From Aulostomus chinensis (lineage: Eukaryota; Chordata; Actinopteri; Syngnathiformes; Aulostomidae), in contig JBBMOA010000019.1 of assembly GCA_037954235.1 (NCBI GenBank), forward strand, positions 17,175,805 through 17,239,804: a stretch of 64,000 bases of DNA, written 5' to 3'. Under the pieces are notes generated by a model. It searched no databases. It had not been told where the DNA came from and saw only the letters and a program-made list of their open reading frames with translations. Below, in pieces: positions 12,581 to 25,269 of the stretch. A program made the position numbers and the translations under genes. The number at the start of each line of letters is the position of its first letter. Within the stretch, counting starts at the first letter, position 1.

Positions 12581-13008
12581 CGCTGATTTTGATCATTACT
12601 TCCTTTCGCCAAAATAGACAGACATTTTTGTTCCTGGTTGGGAACTTTATTGCAACCCTACTTACTAATATTACCAAAAAGACAGAAGGTAAAATCTGCA
12701 AGTGAGGAGGTTTCTGTAATACAGCAGCAGAAGAGTCTGCCACACGCTCCTGCACGATGTTCCTAAAATATACTTTATTAAAATCCACAGTTTTATCTAT
12801 TTGAAATATCACATGATGAGAGTACTTACTAAAATTCAAGCAAGGCACAGAGTAATCAACCAACACTGAACATGCAAAGACACATGATAGATTTTAATCT
12901 TGAGCATTTTCTTATCACTTCCCCCTTCATGTAAGCCCTCGTGTCTTCTACACGTCATGAGTTCATCACAGGTAATGGTGTCGTCCACTCAGTCTACTTT
13001 CAGAGACC

Positions 13009-13039
13009 TTGACTTAGACTTAGACTGAGTCTAAGTCAA
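13009..13039. repeat. perfect 12-bp inverted repeat (hairpin)
   Basis: TTGACTTAGACT (13009-13020) and its reverse complement AGTCTAAGTCAA (13028-13039) are separated by 7 bases (TAGACTG). The arms contain a short TTAGAC direct repeat, so the structure may have arisen from slippage. Confidence 0.8.
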
Positions 13040-16000
13040 CATGAATACATCTATGCTTTATTTAAACGGTAGTTCAGCTTTAACTCTTGCCAGACGCACA
13101 CAATAATGCTAAATAACTTAAAAGATGGCCTGTAGACCACCTGTTTACAGTTTGTTGTGTGACTGACTTATATGACAACCAGCTGTAACTGACATGAGAT
13201 TGAAATATCTCTTACTCAGTTCTCAGATAATTCCGAAATTATTTTGTAAATTGAAGGAAAGACAGTACATCTCTGTCCTAAGCTGTAACCCAGAATAATC
13301 TGACTGACAGCAAAGAGATCAAGCATCTGTGTTTATTTCACCATGAATAATGAGTGTGCTGCCTTTTATGCGCTCATGCATGTGTGTGCGCGTGTGTGTG
13401 TGTGCTCACACTCGTACATTTCAGTTGTGTGTGTGTGTGTGTGTAACTAAGCGGGTGGATAGCTGGTTTGTGTGTGAGTACATATGTGTCTATTTGTGTG
13501 GGTGATCATGAGTGTATGTTATTGTGTTTCAAGTGTTTCCTCTAGGTAACTGCAGCTGAAGGCATGTGTTATAGTCGGCTATAGGACTTTCTCTCCACTG
13601 ACAGCCCCACCGCCACCACCACCATCACTTCCCCTCTGATTTTTTTTTGTTTTTCCTGTTTTTTTTTCTTCATCTGAATTTTTATAGATGCGTTGGGGCA
13701 GCTCAATGACAACACGTCTCTATTCCTGCTCTAAACCTCCAAGCAGCGAGCAAACTTCCATGCAAAGCTGCAAATTGGCATGCTGGGACCATTGCCTCAC
13801 TCATCTTGAACGAGTCTTTCGTGGTTTGAAAGCCTTCTGAAAACTGTTTTTTTTTTCTTTACTTTGTCGTTGGAAGAAAAGAGACTCTTATAAAAACTTA
13901 CAGAATAAAGCTTTTGTACTTAGCATATTGTTCTGTAACTCCTCGCATGAACTGTTTTGTTTAGCATTTTTCTGTTCATGCAGTCTTTATATGTCTGATA
14001 CATTATTTAAAGTACAGTCTACAATGCTTAAATGATCTAAATGCTGTGGTATTTTACTCTAAAGGGCGATTTCTAAATATTTTTACCCTTCGTCGTTTCA
14101 GGCAAAGATCCTAAAACGGTCCCCACTCTTGCTTGGAAGGTGTGAAGGAGACCCAGTTCTTTCCCCTGCAGCAGGGCCTCTTGTTGGGGGATAGAGGATG
14201 GAGGTTGAAGGGTGTGTGCTTGAGGTTGTAGACGGAGAGGAAGAGGGTTAATCATGTTTGAAACAGGACAGGCTTCCCCTTGAAGTGGGAGACAGAGGTA
14301 GGAAGTGTCCAGATTTATGGTGGCAGCATAGCCAGCTATTGTAGCTGCCTTCACCATGGCAGTTGACCAGCAGACTGAAATGGGAGGGTGGGGGAGAGAG
14401 TGTGAGAAGAGTTGTAAATCACGGTGAGAGTGTGGCTCCGACACACACAAACACATCCAGGCCTATACTCACAGTTCACAGGCAGATCATGTGTGAAGGA
14501 AGGGCGGTTCTACGGTAGTCTGCTGACGAGACAGAGCTGCAGAAATATGCATTTCTTCTCTTTTTGTTGTTTTTGCTTGACTTGAGAGGTTTGCAAATGA
14601 AGTTTCATGACCTTGAAAACACATTGTTTAATTGGGGGAAGAAAAAAAAAAAAAAACCTTCATGGTCACGCATTTAAAGAAAAAAAAAAAGCATAACCAC
14701 CTCAGGGTATGGGACATTTGGAAAGTTTTACCTGCAACTGGGTTCACAGCGACATCAAAATTCACAACATTGTCTGCCTGAAACTGAGACTTCATCCAAA
14801 AAGTTTACTTTGGCTTTCAAGTCCTTACAAATTGGAGTATTTAGCTCACTGAGACTTTTCTACATCTCTTTTTGTGACACCGGAATGCAGAAAGAGCGAG
14901 AGATGTATATTTCGCATGAAGCTAATAGCACCAACTAAATAACAGCAAAACATTCCAAAAATGTCAGTTTGCAAACTCTTCGGCGCATTATTTGCTATAT
15001 TTCCACATCTGCTACAGCAGGGGAACAAGCACAGACGAGCGAGTTGGTTCCTCTAAATATGTTAGCCGGTCACCGTTTTGCTACCGTGAACAAATGTTAT
15101 AGTTTGTTTTTAGCTCAAATCAAAGTGTTTGTGGATCTCTGAGCGCACAGCTGGATAAAGAAGATGCCGAGTATTCCAGTTGTTGCACTTGACTTTGCAA
15201 ACTGATATTTTTGCTGTTGTTTGTAGTGGTCCCCCGGGGGCACCATTAGCTTCAAGGTAAATATACGTGTTCGGCTATCTGCGTTCTGGAGTCACAAATT
15301 AGTGATCTGGTAGTGAAAAATACAACTTGATGTGCTTAAGGTACCTATCTGAGAATACTTGTGAGGCAAAATACTGTTTTTAGGAGATGTATCACTTAAA
15401 ATCCTGTCATGTCGAAGGGTGAATTGTGCAAAACTTCAGCTAAGTCCAATGCTCTATCCATTATTTGTATCCGTTTCGCCCATAAAATACTCGCCTTAAA
15501 CCGAGAAATGCAGTGAGAAGTTTTGCACCTGCACCCTTCTACGCAGCCATTTCAAGGCTGTAACACTACGCTGCAGTTATGCTTTGGTCTCCATATAAAA
15601 GTACATATAAGCAGTCTTTAAGCAGGAAGCAGACGCAGTCATACTGATGTCCACGGACCACCTGACCGGCGGAACACCTCCGCCAAAACTGCGCTGACAT
15701 AAAACACATTTAGTAAATACTGTTGTGGTATTACTACTCTATCTGTGTGAATACATATTTCAAATGCTGCTGAAATAACATTGTACAAACAAACAAAGGT
15801 CTGGATACTCTGAAAGAGGAAGATCCCGCCACATGAGTTCCTGCGAGGAGGGTTAATACAGACAAATAGCAGCATTCTCTGCATCCCCTGGGCTACCTGG
15901 GCCTTGGATGCCCCCGTAGCTCCGCAGGCTTCCTCTCAAACACAGGAAAAAATGAATTTGATTGCGACAAAGGGACATTTATTATCTTGATCATATCCGC

Positions 16001-16154
16001 TAAATCTGACTCATAGTTGTATATTAATAGCAGGCGGACTTGAGCAGAGGTGGTTACTCCTCTTAACTCTAATTTTCCTCTTGGTGAAATGACTCTCCGT
16101 CTCTTTCAAGCATCACTGAGTCTGTTTCCTTCACAGGCAATCTTAAGATCGCAT
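13040..16154. other. intergenic DNA, no gene seen
   Basis: The segment has a TG/CG microsatellite (about 13379-13444), T-rich stretches, and A-runs (about 14641-14657 and 14680-14690). A 127-codon minus-strand ORF at 14073-14456 shows no recognisable domain, splice context or family similarity and is treated as chance. Nothing else can be supported. Confidence 0.5.
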
Positions 16155-16190
16155 AGCGTGCACGTGCACACGTGCCTGCACGTGCACGCT
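16155..16190. promoter_or_regulatory. perfect 14-bp hairpin carrying three CACGTG E-boxes
   Basis: AGCGTGCACGTGCA (16155-16168) pairs with TGCACGTGCACGCT (16177-16190) across an 8-base loop, CACGTGCC. CACGTG palindromes sit at 16161-16166, 16169-16174 and 16179-16184. CACGTG is the core site of bHLH factors such as USF, MYC/MAX and CLOCK/BMAL. Three in 24 bp is unusual and could be a bHLH platform, but it lies about 9 kb from the rxra start and may be a CGTG-rich simple repeat. The function is inferred. Confidence 0.45.
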
Positions 16191-16985
16191 TGTCTTTGTC
16201 AATAGGTGTGTGTATGAAAGAGTGGTGGAAGCGCCACATCCTCAGCCTTACCTGAGCTCGTCGGGACTTAATGGTTTCAACAGATGGGGTGGTCTCTTGT
16301 CATATTTCGACTGCTGTGCCCACATGGACTCTGGCCTGGTTAGACCATCCATCCTTGCGGCGGCTGTGAGGCCCCCTTGCTAAATGTGTGCAGTGCCCTG
16401 TGTGTACACAAGATCTCTGGCCTCGGTGGGGAATGTTTACCCAGCTGAAGTCCAACAGAGTTGCTCTCTCTCTCAGCTGTACTGTACTGACTGGAAAGAA
16501 AGTCACTTAAGTCACACTTGCTGACCAATATTAGATACAATTCATCTTTTCTGACTTTCATAGCTGTAAGAAAAGCCTTAATGTGTTATGTGAAAAAGCT
16601 GACATGGGTGGTTTTGCCATTTGCCTTTATGTCACTTAAATGCTTGTTTGTTTTTTTACTGTATTTATGTCTTCTAATCATATATTTGAAGGTTAGGAAA
16701 CATGTACTATTATTCCTATTATGCTGAATTTTTAGCTGAAGCACACGAGTGACAAATGAAATTTTAAAAAAAAACAGCATTTTATCTAAGCAGTTATTTA
16801 GCCTGCATTCACTTCACTCTGTCTATTCAGGACCTGCTACAAAGCAACACAAAGCGGCTGAGATTTGTGAGGCAAAAGAAAAAAGATGTAGACTATAAAA
16901 TATAGATTCCAAACAGTAACGTTTAGCATGTTGAGGTTACAGAAAACAGGAAAGTCTTTACTTTTAGTTATTTTTTTTGAATACA

Positions 16986-17161
16986 GTTATCTCAAGGTAC
17001 TAAGTTAATCATCTCATTATTTCAAGAAGACAAATTTTCTCGTTAAAAGCCATTAATTTAATAACCATTTAATTAATCTCATTGTCTCGAGACAACAAAG
17101 CTCATTTTCTCATCATAGCCGATTCGTTTATCTAATTTCCTCAAAATTATCTTGAGATAAC
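16986..17161. mobile_element. short MITE with 11-bp terminal inverted repeats
   Basis: GTTATCTCAAG (16986-16996) is the exact reverse complement of CTTGAGATAAC (17151-17161). The 176-bp interior is AT-rich and repeats TCTCATT and TCTCGAGAC-type phrases. It has no coding capacity. A convincing target-site duplication was not identified, so the superfamily is open. A T/G homopolymer tract follows directly. Confidence 0.5.
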
Positions 17162-17189
17162 CGGGTTTTTTTTGGGGGGGGGGGGGGTT

Positions 17190-20100
17190 CTGACGTTTTC
17201 ACGAGGAAGCAAGCGAGCAAAGTGAAAGCATGGCCTCTCTCAGGTTTAGTAGCTGTCAGCAAAATTCACCTCACAAATATCTACACAGAGACATGGAAAG
17301 GTAAAACAAACATCAGTGGCGGGCGTGAATGAAGGCAGTAAAAGAAAAATATCCTGGAACAGCCTTGCAGGAATCTAATTATCAAAAAAAAAGAAGCAGG
17401 CACTTGTAATCTTTATATCTGCAAAAGCAGAGCAACCACATAAAGCGAAGCTGGGTAAAAATAACCGCTCACTTCTGATGGATTACTAATGATGAAAGGA
17501 CGTCCTGAAGGTGACACTGTATTCATCTCTGATTTATGTTTTACACGCTAGCAGGGCAGGACATTCTTTCTTTTGATGGTGTTTCCACACAAGTGCATTT
17601 ATTCATGCTTCGCTCTCCTTACAACTTCTTTTTTTGTTTTGTTTTTTCCGGTAGCAAATAATCCAAACTCATCGCTATTATAACGGATTACATCACCTGT
17701 CCTGTTTCAAGACACCAAAAAAAGAAAGAAAGAAAGGTTTGACTACACCTTCAACCCTTCGCACGCCCATAATTCACCCTCTCAATCTGTCGGCTGCAGC
17801 GGCACAGTAGCTCCATCATGATGCAATAATGCTGGACTCAATTGTAAGTAAGAGGATGCTCTGCAGGGACGGTGATTCTCCCCTCCGTTATGAAACCAGC
17901 GTCTGCCAAGTGCTGATCAGATTTATTGCTGTGTCTGTTTAAATGTAGCCAATTTCACTTTAATATGATATTAAAGAATGATGCATGCCTGAGCCGCAGA
18001 CATTCCCACCGAGGGAGTCTCGGCTGCCTATGACAGTGTTCAAAACCAAGCAAGCCAGTGATACAGCTGATGTAATGTTCAATATTGATAACAACCCTGA
18101 GCGGAATGGGCTGTGATCATTTAGGAAAATACCTTGATTTTTTTTTTTTTTTTTTTAAAAACCCCATTTCCCTGGCCCTGAGCCTGGATTCATGCGATCC
18201 GTCAGCTGGATTTGATGGGCAGATATCTACAAAGCTCTTATCACCTCCGGTGAAATGAAGACTGCTTGTGAAAACAGAGCGGAGCAGAACGGTGCCGAGA
18301 TTGTTCCTTTTGTTTTCACTGGGAGAAGAATGGTGCTGCCATGAAATTGTAATCTAAAGGACCGAACCCCCGTTTCAACATGTTTTATTGTAGTTAATAC
18401 AAATCACTTACACTTTAAAAAACAGGGAACCCATCTGCAAAGCATTCTTAGTTGTGCTAATGTGGCTTTATAATTTCTCTATTTCTATAAAGCGTAAAAA
18501 TCCACTTGCACTCTCGCACTGTGGTGAGGCAATGTTCTACGGACTAATCAGCTTAATCTGCACTCAAATGATTAACCTGGTTTATCACAATATTGGGTAT
18601 ATTTGTAGATTGGTCATTCTTATCAGCAACATTCAGGTTGTATTTACTAAATTCTGTTTTCATCTTACGATGCGACTTCCCCTAACATCCATCATCGGGG
18701 TCATGGTATGAAGGAAGTAGGAGGGCCTGCTCCCATTAGGTAATCAGCAGCGTTCCCAATCGTGTTTGTCTGATGAGCGTGATCAAGTCACACCCAGGCA
18801 CAGGATGCTTTCTTGACCCTGACGTGATGGCAAGAAGAGAGTTTCAGTCTGGCAGCACAATGAAGTCAATGCTTCATGCTAACCCCACCTTTTGTTCAGT
18901 GAAACAGTGTGAAAACTGTCTCTTTTGATTCCTCGGAATGCTATTTTCGGTGCATAGGGCAGAATACAATGTTACAGGGAAGTTGTGTCGGTCTCAAATT
19001 AATTTATTACTGCTTTTTTCTCAAAATGAATTACACCTGCAGGAGTGCACGTACTGACTAGCTCAGATTCTTTCACTAACGCTACACTGATTGCAAAATA
19101 ATGCTGTAAGTTCAGTGAAAGAATTTCTTGCGTTCAGACTGGGCATCTTCTCTTCATATTCACTGCTGATGATGGCTTTCTTTAAAGCCAGCGTCTCTAT
19201 ATGGTGTCTGAAACTGCTCGTTATTTTATTTGGTGCAAACACAACAAAATACATAAAGGGTCAAGGTAGAATAAACTGCTAGACATGAAATGTGTGAAGG
19301 AGAAAAGAGAGGGGGGAAAAAATGCTTACTAACATCATCAAAGAAGGAAACACAACATTCTCAAGGTCGGTTTTTGGCAGACGAGACCCCTAAGCAGAAA
19401 CGTGTTTGATAGCACGACTGATGAGCTCTGGGTAAAACGTGTCTGATTCTCACTTCTGTAGCAGCAACGCTTCAAAACCATTCTGTGGTTTTAACACAGC
19501 GCCGACCAACCCGGGTCTGCCCGGATCTGGGAGAAAATGCGTGATTTGCATCTTTTCACATCAAGATGCAAGGTTTTCGATAAAATTACCATGCGCGCTC
19601 CTGTGTGTGCCGTATCGCCGCTCTTCCTGCCTCTGTGTGTGTCTCTGGCGTTCAGTGTGTCAGCTCTTGTTGATTTCCGCAGGGGAAGTTGCTTCAGCGC
19701 TATCCTCAGACAAAGCCCTGACCCTGGGGTTAAGGAATGTGAACCCGGCGCTGTGACGATCAAGACCTTTCCCTCAGGGCGGACAATGCTGAACACCTCA
19801 GCAAACGCCCTAATGATCTTGCGTGCTTTTGTACTCCTCGTTGCACACCTTTTCACTCGGCCCTTCACTATGGCCACACTGAAGCGGGATCAGGCTTTAG
19901 AAAATAAGAGTGAGAGAGAGGGAAACGGGTAGTACCTCCTAAAAATAACCAGACCAACTTCGTCTCAGCGAGTTCTCTATTTCACCCTTCTGCAAATTTT
20001 GTGCAACTTTCTCTGATATTTTTGGCCTTTCGCCTGTACAAACAAGCTATTTGAAGATGTTTTTCATAAACGCTAAGACGCAAAAATTAAAAAAACAAAA

Positions 20101-23100
20101 TCTCTAATGAAAATAATCATTAGTTGAAGGCCGGAAGTTTATCCATACATTCCTCTGGATTGGAAACCATTGTCATTGCCACCAAAAGAGGCCATAATCA
20201 CTTTTACGGATGAGCTTGTCATGAATGGCCAAAGTACAAAGGAGACCAAAAGGCCCTTGTCTCATTTATCACCCACTTTAAGAGAAGGAGAAAGAGGAGG
20301 AGGGGGCTGTCAAAGCAACCATAGCAGAGTGAATCGTAACAGTGGTGGTCTCTCATCCCCTGAGGCCCAAACCCATTGCTTAAAGTGGAGAGGAGAGGAC
20401 GGGGAAAGAGAAAGAAGTGAGCGAAGAGAAATGGCAATGAGAGTTAAATATAGACGCGAGGCCTCCGTTGAAAGAGGTGTGAGGCGTTGAAGAGAGCCAA
20501 AACAGCCTCCAGAGAATTTATATAGATGGAGGTGAAAGGTCAGGCTGCTATTAATCACGGCCCAAGTTGAGGATTAAATATCTCGGACTAGCAGGCAGAT
20601 GAGAGAACTCGGCCTGATCGAGGTGTTTAAAGAGACGGGGTCTGTCTTCTATTACAGAGTGGAGGCCTGAGGCGAGGACAAACCCAACCCCCCCCTCCAT
20701 GGCACATTTACCTTCCCACTTGTGTCACTAAACATCATATTCCAAACATGAAATCACCTTCGTGATTATTAATTGTTTACTAAGAGAGATTTTTATGGTC
20801 AAACAGCACAAGAATTCGCTCTCACTCCTGCACACAAACACACCTTGAACAAGTGCCCAGTCAGACTTCACGTTCCTTTTCGCTCTCGCTTTTTTTTTTT
20901 TTTTCAACAACTTCCTTTGATCTCTGATGTGCCATGCTCTACATTAATTATGTATCTCGCCTCAGTGCAAACGTGGGAACACCTTCCAGTGCCTAATAGG
21001 CGCATGCTCATTGCGGGGGCCTGGAGGATGGCTGCAGGTGGCGTTCAGCATGCATACTCTGGATGGCCCCTATAGATGCGCAGCATATAGGATTTTACAC
21101 GGAGATACTCGCCTTCAAACCGGGCAAAAGCAGGGACATGCTTTTCTGAAACACGTGCCTCCTCTGTGTGCACAGGCTTGAAGGACATGAGGCACTCAAA
21201 AGATGGATGTTGTTTGAATTAGGTGTTATGGTTAGAACGTATAAAGCGGCGGGAACAATGATAGTGAAATCATCTAACGGCGCTCCGGCGCAGTTATGCA
21301 AACAGGGCGTGCTGCAGCATGCTGAGAGCGAGCCAAGGGGGCTTGTGTGAATCTGCCGAAAAACTTTTATGCGATACATTCATAGATGTTTCTTTTTGTG
21401 CTGTGTTGGCAGAACACAGAATGAGATTAGCAAACATTAACAGATGTGGAACAAGAAAAATAGCAGTATTGTATTTAAGGGTGCATTCACACTTGTTGTC
21501 CCTTTGCTTTGGTCTGAATCAGACGATAAGTTACTCCACCGGTAAATTTTTTAATAAGGAGGTCCACTCAGTGCTGGGCTGCCAGGGTATCCTACTGGAG
21601 CACACACACACACACACACACAAACACACGCAACAATTGCTTATTAATTTTTTTTGGTTCCATTACTTTAATTGAGTTGACGGATTGAAGAGTTTTCCAC
21701 AGATTTGCGCCGTTTGCGTGTGGTTGTTCGTTAACATATTGGCCACGTGACTGAAAACCCTCCTTATTCTGTTGTTTGTTTTGGCATCCGAGCATGCAAG
21801 CCATAGCACAACCCCAGGACTTCCTTAAAGTCGTCAACTCCCACCCACCACCACCACCCCCCCCCCCCCCCGGGCTGCCGTATAAAAGTCTAGTTCTGCC
21901 ACTGCTAATGCATTAAACTGAGTTCTGCTAACATCGTGTAAACATAAGGAGTGTGAAGTAATAACATGCAGCCTTGGAGGTCATTCATCTTCTGGACAAA
22001 AGGTGTGGGAGAGAAAATCATTCAGTCACTTTCTCACAGATTGCAGTTGCTGTAGTGGCTTCATTGATTATGTCACATGAATTCAACTACAAGAAGGTGA
22101 ACTCGACAGAAAGGGTTGGAGTGATTAGACACTATATCAACTCTTTCATTCGTATATTTGAATGTTGTGGACTGACTCTCTCTGCTGCTGCTTCTCCTCT
22201 GCATGTTAGAGCTCCATCCACATCTTCTATAAACCCCAGTTCTTGAGTCAAAATATAAAATAAATACCCCGTGACCAAATACTACTCTTCTGCGTGCAAG
22301 ATAGAATATTACAAAAGCAATTGTGTTCAAAAGTACATTTTCTTTTTAATATCAACCAATGGCTGTGTTGTTTTTGCAGTGTATGTTCAGAATCATGGGT
22401 GTCTGAGAGCACCTGCTGTAATGAGTGACTCACATGTGGAACCGCGATGCAGAGCAGAGCAGAACTGAATGGACGTCAGCCGGGATTTTTGTCCTTTCAC
22501 AAACGCCAAAGGTGTTTTTAGCCAAGCACATTTTTTATTTAATTCTTCTTTTAATTTCGAAAACCTCAGACGCAGCGATAGAAAACGCAATACGACAGGG
22601 ACGACACGAAAGAACAAACAAACGGTGACACGAGAAAGGCAGTGATGTACAAAATGGTATTTTAGGCGCGTCGCTGATTGCATTTTGAAAGACGAGATGA
22701 ACCAGAAATAAACAGCTGACACCAACGATTCATGTTGAAAAGTGAAGAGTCCAAAGTACAATATTTGCCTTCTAAAGGCAGTCGAGTGACACTCAGACGT
22801 TTCCAATGGAACAGATGCACAAGTAAAGTACAGACACTTGAAAAAAATGTGAATGTACTTTGTTACTTTCCATCACTGATAAAGCCTAAAGTATTTCACA
22901 TGTAGACGACATTCCAGGACGTCCGTGCCTTTTTTCTTTTTTCTTTTTTTTCTTTTCGGAGCCAAGGTCGTCTCACACTTGAATTTTTTTTGGAGCTCGG
23001 AACGAACTGACCATACCGAACCAAACAGGCCTCAAGTTACCTTTCAAACTGAAGAACGTTTTCTGTTCATTTAATTTTCTTTGGGTGGTTTTACTGAATA

Positions 23101-24849
23101 AAAACACAAACCTGCCATATTCAACGAGTACGGAGCTGCAGTATGGAACTCTGATGATTGGGGAGGGAATGAGGGAGATTTCATCCGTCAGCGTTGTTGC
23201 TGATTCGGCATATTGAGGCAGTTCTTATCGTTTCCTGACAAATTTTCCGTGCCTGTTCTGGTTTTCAACTGTTTCATGATAACCGAGCCTGAACACGGTG
23301 ACACATGTTGATCAAGGAAATGCGTGTCAGCCAAATTTCTTTTTGAAAGAACACACTAACTTTTGGTGCATCAGTTTTAGTGCCAGGAGAGTAGACAGAT
23401 ACCCCATCTCTCCCCCCTGTGTGCATTGCAGAGCTCCAGACTCCCACCTGACTGCTAGTTAGCTTAGCTACAATGAACGCTGCTAGCAGGGCAATAGAGA
23501 AAACTCACACAGACGTCATCAAATACTCTTTTCTGTACTTCTCTGTTGGAAATTCAGATGGTATAGACTCAGATGCTCTTTCCTACTTTCCAGGTGCGGT
23601 TATTTTTGAGGTAGCACCGCAAAAGTCCCACCAGAACTTTGGCCAACAAAGTCGTTTGCTGACGAGCAGAGGAGAGACTGCTGCTCCTAATCCTGGCCAA
23701 CTGTGTGAGAGAGGATGAGGAGGATTAGTTCTGGATAAACAAGATCCTGGTCCTGATCTATTTGAACCAGAACATACATAGAGAAGGAACTGAAGGCTTT
23801 GGAAGCCGAGAGTGCAAGATGGGAAGGGAGGCTGAGGTAGCAGGCATCTGCTGATTCCAGGTATCTGATAAAATAATGATTCGATTATGAAACGCAACCC
23901 TTTTGAAGAAAAGTGTATATAAAGACTTTTTTTAAAAAAAAAGAAGAAGCTTTTAACGACTCTATTGTTCACTTCCACTGTAGCTGAGCTAACTAGCGGT
24001 CAGTTCACTGGCGGTCTCTATAAGACCCGCGCAGATGGAGAAGGCCAGTCACAGTATCGTCTTGTCTCACTCTAAAAACGACAGACAGCAACTGCATTTC
24101 TGCAGAAGTTGTCTTGTTTCTTTGAACATATTCATATTTATCAAGCTGTGACCTTTTCAGCACAGAAAGACGGAATCAGTTGTGCGATGAGACTTTCAGA
24201 GGAGCACGCAAGCAGAGATGAAGCGATTCTGAGACACACCACCACTGACTATTAGAGTTAATGATAACGATGCTCATGATTCTGGTTACGATTCCCATCC
24301 GTATCGATGAAGACAGTCTTATTAAGTATGTGCTTCCAAGCTGGTACAATTAAAAAATGTGCTGAACTTCAAAAATGAACTTTGTTATGAAGCCACTCGA
24401 ACAATTTCCTATTTTTTGAGAAAGAATGTGAATCTGAGTGTGTAGAATATTCAGGCAAGTAATTTAAACAAATGGAAAAACGTGCAGGCAAAATTGATCA
24501 TTTGGATGTTTAATCAAAAAATAAGGTTCAGAGTCAGTCAGTGTAATTAATAGAATCCGTCAGGAGAAAAAGCCATGAAACAGTGTGTTTTTGGAGGATC
24601 TTCTTGAAGGTTTTGTGTGTTTCTGCTGATGCCTGACAGGCTAATTGCTTCACTTGTGAGAACTGAAACATCTTTGAGTCTGCAGCCTTGGTGCAACAGA
24701 TGTGACCAGGCTAAAATAACAGTAAAAAGAATAAGTAGCTGCGGCTGCACTGAAAAGGCTCCACACGAATAGAAAAAAAAAAAAAACAAAAACCTCTACC
24801 GCGCTGGAATCTGCAGACTTTTAATATCGGGGATGAAATACGCCGCATA
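17190..24849. other. intergenic DNA upstream of the rxra promoter, no gene seen
   Basis: No exon is recognised. Contents include T-runs (about 18139-18156 and 20889-20904), a CA repeat (21601-21622), a 17-base C-run (21855-21871) and purine-rich DNA (about 20280-20480). The block at about 19490-19910 is GC-richer, with long overlapping ORFs on both strands and a TTGCATCTT/AAGATGCAA hairpin (19546-19571). No protein family could be recognised there. Segments near 21478-21550 and 22960-23030 resemble ends of dispersed fish repeats but could not be paired. Confidence 0.5.
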
Positions 24850-25269
24850 TTCATGCTTCTTTTTCTTGTGTGTTTATTTAAAAGTTCACGAAAAGGCTCC
24901 GGTGTCTGTCAGTGGCGTCGCTGCAGCCCGGGCTGCGTCAGTGGGAGTACCCCCTGCGCCGGTCCCTCTTGCAGTGCAGATCCAGTAGTTGGAGTTGTTG
25001 AACAGCGAGCACGAAGGGGAGAGGAGAGGAGTGCGAGCGCAGCAGCTGAGTGAGCGAGCAGAAGCAGAGACGTCAGGTCATCTTATGAGACGATTAGACA
25101 TCGGCCTGTCACTTTTATCGCTCCGAGTCGAGTCACTTGAGGAGGACAGCAGCAGCGGCAACGGCGGCGGCGGCGGCATCGCCCGGATCTGGTCTGCTCG
25201 AGCAGCCGCCTTTGAAAAACTCCCTAACGCGGTCGCCTCAGCTGGCATGAGCTAACCTACTACACCGAC
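24850..25269 (+). promoter_or_regulatory. rxra: rxra proximal promoter and 5'UTR, CpG-rich
   Basis: CpG density and GC content rise sharply from about 24,895 and continue past the first coding exon to about 25,720, as expected of a CpG-island promoter of a broadly expressed nuclear receptor gene. A weak TATA-like TATTTAAA lies at 24875-24882, and there is no strong TATA box nearer. A GGC/GCA-rich stretch (about 25148-25180) precedes the coding start. The transcription start cannot be fixed from sequence. An AGGTCA half-site sits at about 25075-25080. Whether the whole block is 5'UTR or partly promoter is inference. Confidence 0.65.
25085..25255 (+). CDS. upstream ORF in the rxra 5' leader (56 codons)
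   Basis: An ATG at 25085 opens a frame of 56 codons, rich in Arg, Ser and Ala with a short poly-Gly tract, ending at the TAA at 25253-25255. That stop is 14 nt before the rxra ATG and in a different frame. A second in-frame ATG at 25247 forms a minimal Met-Ser-stop uORF sharing the same stop. If transcription starts upstream of 25085, ribosomes would have to leak past or reinitiate to make the receptor, so the uORF could repress translation. The peptide resembles no family I know. Start-site mapping is needed, because a start inside the uORF would remove it. Confidence 0.4.
   Translation: MRRLDIGLSLLSLRVESLEEDSSSGNGGGGGIARIWSARAAAFEKLPNAVASAGMS

Noticed and set aside
14073..14456. 127-codon minus-strand ORF
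   Set aside because: No recognisable domain, no splice or promoter context, ordinary composition; within the length expected by chance in 64 kb.
22960..23030. GGAACGAACTGACCATACCGAACCAAACA segment together with GGTGCATTCACACTTG at 21478
   Set aside because: Both resemble ends of dispersed fish repeats, but they are 1.4 kb apart, do not match as inverted repeats and show no target duplication, so no element was called.
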